A stretch of 9,007 nt of DNA from an uncultured Bacilli bacterium (GTDB taxonomy: Bacteria; Bacillota_I; Bacilli_A; RF39; UBA660), in contig CAJUHL010000067.1 of assembly GCA_910586425.1 (NCBI GenBank), positions 1-9,007 of the forward strand, read 5' to 3'. The position numbers and the translations under genes are program-made. The notes beneath the pieces were generated by a model that was not told where the DNA came from, made no database searches, and saw nothing but the letters and a program-made list of their open reading frames with translations. Each line of letters starts with the position of its first letter. Within the stretch, counting starts at the first letter, position 1. This document shows positions 6,802 to 9,007 of the stretch, piece after piece.

Positions 6802-7128
6802 ATGACGATTCAAATTAATCATCAAACTTTTATGATAAAAATTTGTAAAACGTTTATTTCTAGATGTATAGGAATGATGGGTAAAAAAAAGACAAGTTCT
6901 ACTGGTCTTTACTTCCCAAAATGTAATAGTTTACACACTTTTTTTATGAAACAAAACATTGACATCATTATGGTAAACAAAAAGGCACAAATTGTTGCTT
7001 TTTATCAAAATGTCAAACCATGGCATATCGTTTATTGTAAAAAAGCAGTTGCTTGCTATGAATTTTCTACTGGTATTTTAACTACCATAATGGTAGGAGA
7101 TACCGTTTTATTACACACCGAATTATAA
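6802..7128 (+). CDS. DUF192 family protein
   Basis: A 108-aa protein of the DUF192 family (COG1430), whose molecular function I do not know. Recognisable family features are RCIGMMGKKK (21-30), matching the R-x-x-G-L-M stretch, then FPKCNSLHTFFMKQNIDIIMVNKK (38-61) and the VAFYQNVKPW core (65-74), ending with a Gly-rich turn before a last strand. The N-terminal signal or lipobox that many members have is absent, so a cytoplasmic location is likely. The frame is open back to a TTG at 6772, but that start lies within the promoter. The ATG at 6802 follows GGTGA with 4 nt spacing, leaving a very short leader. The gene diverges from flp, and its stop overlaps the stop of the convergent ORF at 7123 by 6 nt. 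Confidence 0.85.
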   Translation: MTIQINHQTFMIKICKTFISRCIGMMGKKKTSSTGLYFPKCNSLHTFFMKQNIDIIMVNKKAQIVAFYQNVKPWHIVYCKKAVACYEFSTGILTTIMVGDTVLLHTEL

Positions 7129-7665
7129 AGATTTTGCTATCGTCATTTTAAGTGGCATATCAGAATCATAAGTGGGTTCTTTTTGGATATAATTCAGAAA
7201 ATACTCTCTTGCTTGTTCATTTGGAAGCTGTCTCACCCACTGCCAAAGTTGACGCATTTGCTGAGTCCGCTCCTCATCAGTAACATGCTTAATCCCCTCT
7301 TTGGAAATCTCTGCATGATTACATAATTTCAACAAAACCAAATCTAAAAAAGAAGGGTTTGATAGTTCCAAATGCAATAAATCATTTGGTTTTTTCATTT
7401 GTAATCCATATTCACAAACATATGGTATTGGAGCAACAGAAGGAATCAAAAACTCGAGAAATGCGGTATTCAGATACTGGGTTCGTTTGATTTGTATCTC
7501 ACTAAAAAAAGGCATATTCCATATATCTGGGTCAATCGGAAAAGAAAGAAGAATTCGCTGTAACTGAAATTTTTTTAAAATCCATTGTGGATAAGAACGA
7601 ATGATACGATGCCACTCTATTCCACATTCATTATAAAAATATTGTTCTTTTTTATATTCCAACAA
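7123..7665 (-). CDS. unrecognised protein, probably the 3' part of an interrupted gene
   Basis: I do not recognise this protein. From the first possible start (TTG, 7663-7665) it has 180 aa and looks soluble, with no signal peptide or membrane segment. It has a Trp/Arg-rich stretch (EWHRIIRSYPQWILKKF), a leucine-rich stretch (NDLLHLELSNPSFLDLVLLKLCNH) and a helical C-terminal third (TDEERTQQMRQLWQWVRQLP). Its G+C is much higher than that of the block just upstream. There is no ATG, no GTG and no ribosome site at the 5' end. The frame stays open to the stop at 7723-7725, and the first extra codons (PKYFL before LEYKK) still read like protein. A beginning lost to an insertion explains this better than a natural TTG start. 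The candidate N-terminal part is the ORF at 8514-8873. The 3' end overlaps the DUF192 stop. Confidence 0.6.
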   Translation of the reverse strand: MLEYKKEQYFYNECGIEWHRIIRSYPQWILKKFQLQRILLSFPIDPDIWNMPFFSEIQIKRTQYLNTAFLEFLIPSVAPIPYVCEYGLQMKKPNDLLHLELSNPSFLDLVLLKLCNHAEISKEGIKHVTDEERTQQMRQLWQWVRQLPNEQAREYFLNYIQKEPTYDSDMPLKMTIAKSL

Positions 7666-7720
7666 AAAATATTTGGGAAAATCAGTTACATTTTTTATTA
7701 TAAAAATTTTAATTATTGCG

Positions 7721-7738
7721 TATTAGGTCCTTATTTAT
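7721..7738 (+). repeat. imperfect copy of a hairpin arm found at 8231-8246
   Basis: TATTAGGTCCTTATTTAT here compares with TACTAGTCCTTATTAT at 8231-8246: 9 identical bases in a row (GTCCTTATT), with matching flanks apart from one substitution and two single-base insertions. The second copy is the loop and right arm of the first hairpin of the structured block. It may be a terminal repeat of the same element. The A+T-rich setting makes chance possible. Confidence 0.4.
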
Positions 7739-7765
7739 AAGTATAAATATAAAAACTTAAATATA

Positions 7766-7788
7766 TTTTACTACTAATTTACTACTTT
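7766..7788 (-). repeat. 23-bp direct repeat, left copy; integrase arm-site-like
   Basis: The minus strand contains AGTAGTAAATT followed directly by AGTAGTAAAA, i.e. two tandem half-copies of an 11-nt unit. The whole 23 bp recurs without a mismatch at 8355-8377 in the same orientation. The unit matches the DR2 arm-type site of Tn916 integrase as I remember it (core AGTAGTAAATT). The identity of the repeat is seen directly; the binding role is inferred. Confidence 0.75.
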
Positions 7789-7829
7789 ATAGTGGTATTC
7801 AATGCCTTTTCTTAATTAATTAAATAAGT

Positions 7830-7835
7830 TATAAT
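7830..7835 (+). promoter_or_regulatory. -10 element of the DUF4406 gene
   Basis: A perfect TATAAT lies 6 nt before the first ATG (7842). Transcription would then begin at or about that ATG, giving a leaderless message or translation from a later start. No good -35 is visible (TTTTCT at 7807-7812 is the best at 17 nt). In DNA this rich in A+T the match may be chance. Confidence 0.4.
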
Positions 7836-7841
7836 AATTAT

Positions 7842-8159
7842 ATGAAAGAATGTGATTATTTGAAAAATGTAATGATTAGTCAGCCAATGAATGGTAAATC
7901 ATATGAAGAAATTATTGAAGAAAGACAAAATATTATCGAAATGTTAAAAAAACAAGGATATAATGTTATGGATACAGTTATAGAAAATACAGGTGATAAA
8001 TTAGAAGATATTCATTATTTATTAGCCTCATTAGAATTTCTAATAAATGCAGATTATATATATTTTATGCAGGGTTGGGAAAAATCTAGGGGTTGTAAAA
8101 TAGAACACCTTGTTGCTGTTGAATACGGAAAAAAAATAATGTATGAAAATAAAATATAA
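7842..8159 (+). CDS. DUF4406 family protein (nucleoside deoxyribosyltransferase-like fold)
   Basis: A 105-aa protein that matches the DUF4406 family, common in phages and mobile elements and related to the nucleoside 2-deoxyribosyltransferase/TIR-like fold. Its substrate is not known to me. Family marks are VMISQPMNGKSYEEI (10-24), the helix ERQNIIEMLKKQGYNV with a conserved GY, the ADYIYFMQGWEKSRGCKIEH block (70-89), and VAVEYGKKIMYE at the end. Family members usually begin two or three residues before VMISQPM, so the true start may be the TTG at 7860 (MKNVMISQPMNG) rather than the ATG at 7842, which adds MKECDY. Neither has a clear ribosome site. G+C is about 25%, well below the neighbours, and the strand is opposite to the flanking ORFs, so transfer is likely. 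Confidence 0.85.
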   Translation: MKECDYLKNVMISQPMNGKSYEEIIEERQNIIEMLKKQGYNVMDTVIENTGDKLEDIHYLLASLEFLINADYIYFMQGWEKSRGCKIEHLVAVEYGKKIMYENKI

Positions 8160-8216
8160 AGGATAACACTTTTCTTAAAGGTGATTAAAAATATATTTGC
8201 TACATGCTTCATGCTG

Positions 8217-8321
8217 CATAATAAGGGTAATACTAGTCCTTATTATGGCGAAAACTTTAGTTGCTCCGCAACTAGTCTCGCCTATAAAACTATACTTCGA
8301 TACTGTGCAATACCAAAGTAT
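8217..8321 (-). ncRNA. candidate structured RNA: three consecutive hairpins
   Basis: Three inverted repeats lie within 105 nt in an otherwise gene-free stretch. Hairpin A (8292-8321): 14 positions pair around a 2-nt centre. Three are C-A mismatches on plus but G-U pairs on minus (8298/8315, 8300/8313, 8303/8310). Hairpin B (8247-8282): inner stem TAGTTGC-GGA-GCAACTA on minus; outer stem GGCGAGAC with GTTTTCGCC, which again needs a G-U on minus. Hairpin C (8217-8247): a perfect 10-bp stem, CATAATAAGG with CCTTATTATG, around 11 nt. The G-U pattern says the folding molecule is minus-strand RNA or single-stranded DNA. No promoter or terminator is convincing. It matches no RNA family I recognise. 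Confidence 0.4.
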
Positions 8322-8354
8322 TTTTTAAGCATTTAAATTAATCTTTTTAAAAAT

Positions 8355-8377
8355 TTTTACTACTAATTTACTACTTT
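8355..8377 (-). repeat. 23-bp direct repeat, right copy; integrase arm-site-like
   Basis: Identical over 23 bp to 7766-7788, in the same orientation and offset by 589 bp. The flanking base differs on both sides, so the repeat is exactly bounded. On minus it reads as two tandem AGTAGTAAA units 11 nt apart. The stretch from here to 8513 holds no ORF and no strong palindrome; it contains only A+T-rich sequence with a short AATTTATAA direct repeat near 8397-8415. Confidence 0.75.
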
Positions 8378-8513
8378 TGAAAGTGAAACTATAAGAATTT
8401 ATAACAATTTATAAAAATATCCTCGAAAAACAAAAATGCTGTAAACACTTAAAAATAAAGGTTATAACGACATTTAAGAACTTATAAGAGAACAATCAAA
8501 AATTACTATATTT

Positions 8514-8873
8514 TTATAGACAAAAGTCTTTATCTTGCTCCATAAAATCTGTACTTATATTTATTTTTGTTTTGGAAAGACGATTTTTTGGAAGTAGTTC
8601 ATAATAATATGCAGAGGGAGAAATACAACACTCCTGTTCTATTGGTTTAAATAATGTTTCTTGATAAACAATTACATTTTCGTTTACCTCAATATGGCTA
8701 CAACAATATTGTTCCACACAATCAAAAACCGCCTCTTGTATTCCATCTGTTTCTTCCAATATTTTTTCATATACTTGATCGATCAAATCAAAAGCAGGAT
8801 GCTGATAGAAATTTTTTTCGAGACCCTTTTGTTTCAAATACATTTCAATCATACGCTTTACAACTTGTTCCAT
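8514..8873 (-). CDS. unrecognised protein, possibly the 5' part of an interrupted gene
   Basis: I do not recognise this 119-aa protein. It has no signal peptide or membrane segment. The N-terminal half is helical and acidic/amphipathic (MEQVVKRMIEMYLKQKGLEKN, then HPAFDLIDQVYEKILEE). Six cysteines occur as C52, C57-C58, C82-C83 and C118, with C57-C58 in QYCCSH and C82-C83 in ECCIS; this is high for a cytoplasmic protein, but no standard metal motif fits. The start is sound: AGGTG lies 7 nt before the ATG, with a good promoter upstream. Its last nine residues, after STDF, may be encoded by inserted DNA. Residue 110 (Phe, codon ending at 8544) can be joined in frame to the ORF ending at 7123, giving about 294 aa. 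It could equally be a complete small gene. Confidence 0.6.
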   Translation of the reverse strand: MEQVVKRMIEMYLKQKGLEKNFYQHPAFDLIDQVYEKILEETDGIQEAVFDCVEQYCCSHIEVNENVIVYQETLFKPIEQECCISPSAYYYELLPKNRLSKTKINISTDFMEQDKDFCL

Positions 8874-8900
8874 AATAACACCTAATTCTTTTTATCTGTT

Positions 8901-8928
8901 ATTATAACACGTTCTATTTCAATGTAAA
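8901..8928 (-). promoter_or_regulatory. promoter of the ORF at 8514-8873
   Basis: On the minus strand TTTACA (8923-8928), 16 nt, then TATAAT (8901-8906) with an extended -10 TG at 8908-8909. The start point would be near 8894, about 20 nt before the ATG. The AGGTG ribosome site follows at 8879-8883. Confidence 0.7.
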
Positions 8929-8930
8929 GA

Positions 8931-8973
8931 AAAAACGTTGGAAACGTTTTTCCAGAGTGTTGACAAAGGTCAA
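8931..8973. repeat. cluster of three palindromes upstream of the rightmost promoter
   Basis: AAAAACGTT-GGA-AACGTTTTT (8931-8951, 9-bp arms) overlaps TGGAAA-CGTT-TTTCCA (8939-8954, 6-bp arms). TTGAC-AAAG-GTCAA (8960-8973, 5-bp arms) follows closely. Read on minus, the first is followed by six T and could end a transcript coming from beyond the right edge. As DNA, the group could be operators for the promoter at 8901-8928 or for one off the edge. The two overlapping hairpins exclude each other. Confidence 0.45.
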
Positions 8974-9007
8974 TGCTCTTTTCTTTTAAAAAAAATCGTT
9001 GTATAAT

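Larger units (their letters stand above)
7678..8549. mobile_element. candidate small integrase-less integrated element or remnant
   Basis: An A+T-rich block of about 0.87 kb that splits two minus-strand ORFs. Hand count gives 74 G+C in 300 bases over 7861-8160, against roughly 40% in parts of the neighbouring ORF. The block holds one plus-strand gene of a phage-associated family, a perfect 23-bp repeat on both sides of it, and a row of hairpins. The proposed ends are AAAATCAGTTAC (7678-7689) and AAAATCTGTAC (8544-8554), a similar short sequence in direct orientation. Joining the two ORFs at the shared GATTTT (minus strand) keeps one frame. The 23-bp repeats lie 83 and 167 nt inside these ends, comparable to arm sites in lambda-type attachment regions. 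There is no integrase gene, so it would have to be non-autonomous or a deletion remnant. The exact ends are uncertain; an alternative right end near 8495-8500, just past the stop of the ORF, cannot be excluded. Confidence 0.4.

Noticed and set aside
8167..8183. Terminator after the DUF4406 gene (CACTTT with AAAGGTG)
   Set aside because: The stem needs a bulge, has a small loop and no T-run after it, so it is not convincing.
7678..8549. Insertion sequence or transposon
   Set aside because: There is no transposase ORF and no terminal inverted repeats; the direct repeats suit an integrase-type element better.
8960..9007. Plus-strand promoter from TTGACA (8960) to TATAAT (9002-9007) at the right edge
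   Set aside because: The spacing of 36 nt is far too long. A TTTTCT -35 at 8979 would fit the spacing but is a poor match, and no gene is visible beyond.

Overview
The window looks like a chromosomal segment of a low-GC Bacillota bacterium. The DNA is A+T-rich, most genes have strong AGGAGG/AGGTG ribosome sites, and TGA is used as a stop (tadA, tadB, tadZ), so this is not the mycoplasma code. The pilus locus has assembly ATPases and membrane proteins but no secretin or CpaB, as expected of a cell with one membrane. A gut Erysipelotrichales-type host is my guess; nothing here proves it.

Left two-thirds (about 1-6790, minus strand): a compact Tad/Flp (type IVc) pilus locus. The transcription order is flp major pilin, then an apparent terminator and a second promoter, then tadE-like, tadG-like, tadZ/cpaE-type ATPase, tadA/cpaF ATPase, a tadB-like protein with an extra Ig-like N-terminal half, tadC-like and murC. 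Genes are 4-22 nt apart or overlap. murC (cell-wall ligase) is only 11 nt behind tadC, with its ribosome site overlapping the tadC stop, so it appears to be the last gene of the pilus operon. No prepilin peptidase is visible. The pilins presumably are cleaved by an enzyme encoded elsewhere, extracted by TadA/B/C and positioned by TadZ.

Middle (6730-7128): flp and a DUF192 gene diverge from two promoters whose -35 hexamers overlap on opposite strands.

Right third (7123-9007): two unrecognised minus-strand ORFs (7123-7665 and 8514-8873) flank a very A+T-rich block of about 0.85 kb. The block holds a plus-strand DUF4406 gene, a perfect 23-bp direct repeat on either side of that gene that resembles the arm-type sites bound by Tn916-family integrase, and three consecutive hairpins that pair better as minus-strand RNA. 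The left ORF has no ATG/GTG start or ribosome site and stays open upstream. The two ORFs can be joined in frame at a shared GATTTT. I propose that a small integrase-less element or deletion remnant interrupted one gene of about 294 codons. This is an inference, testable by finding an uninterrupted homologue.

The right edge (8876-9007) carries the promoter of the rightmost ORF and a cluster of nested palindromes. No tRNA, rRNA, CRISPR array or transposase gene was seen.
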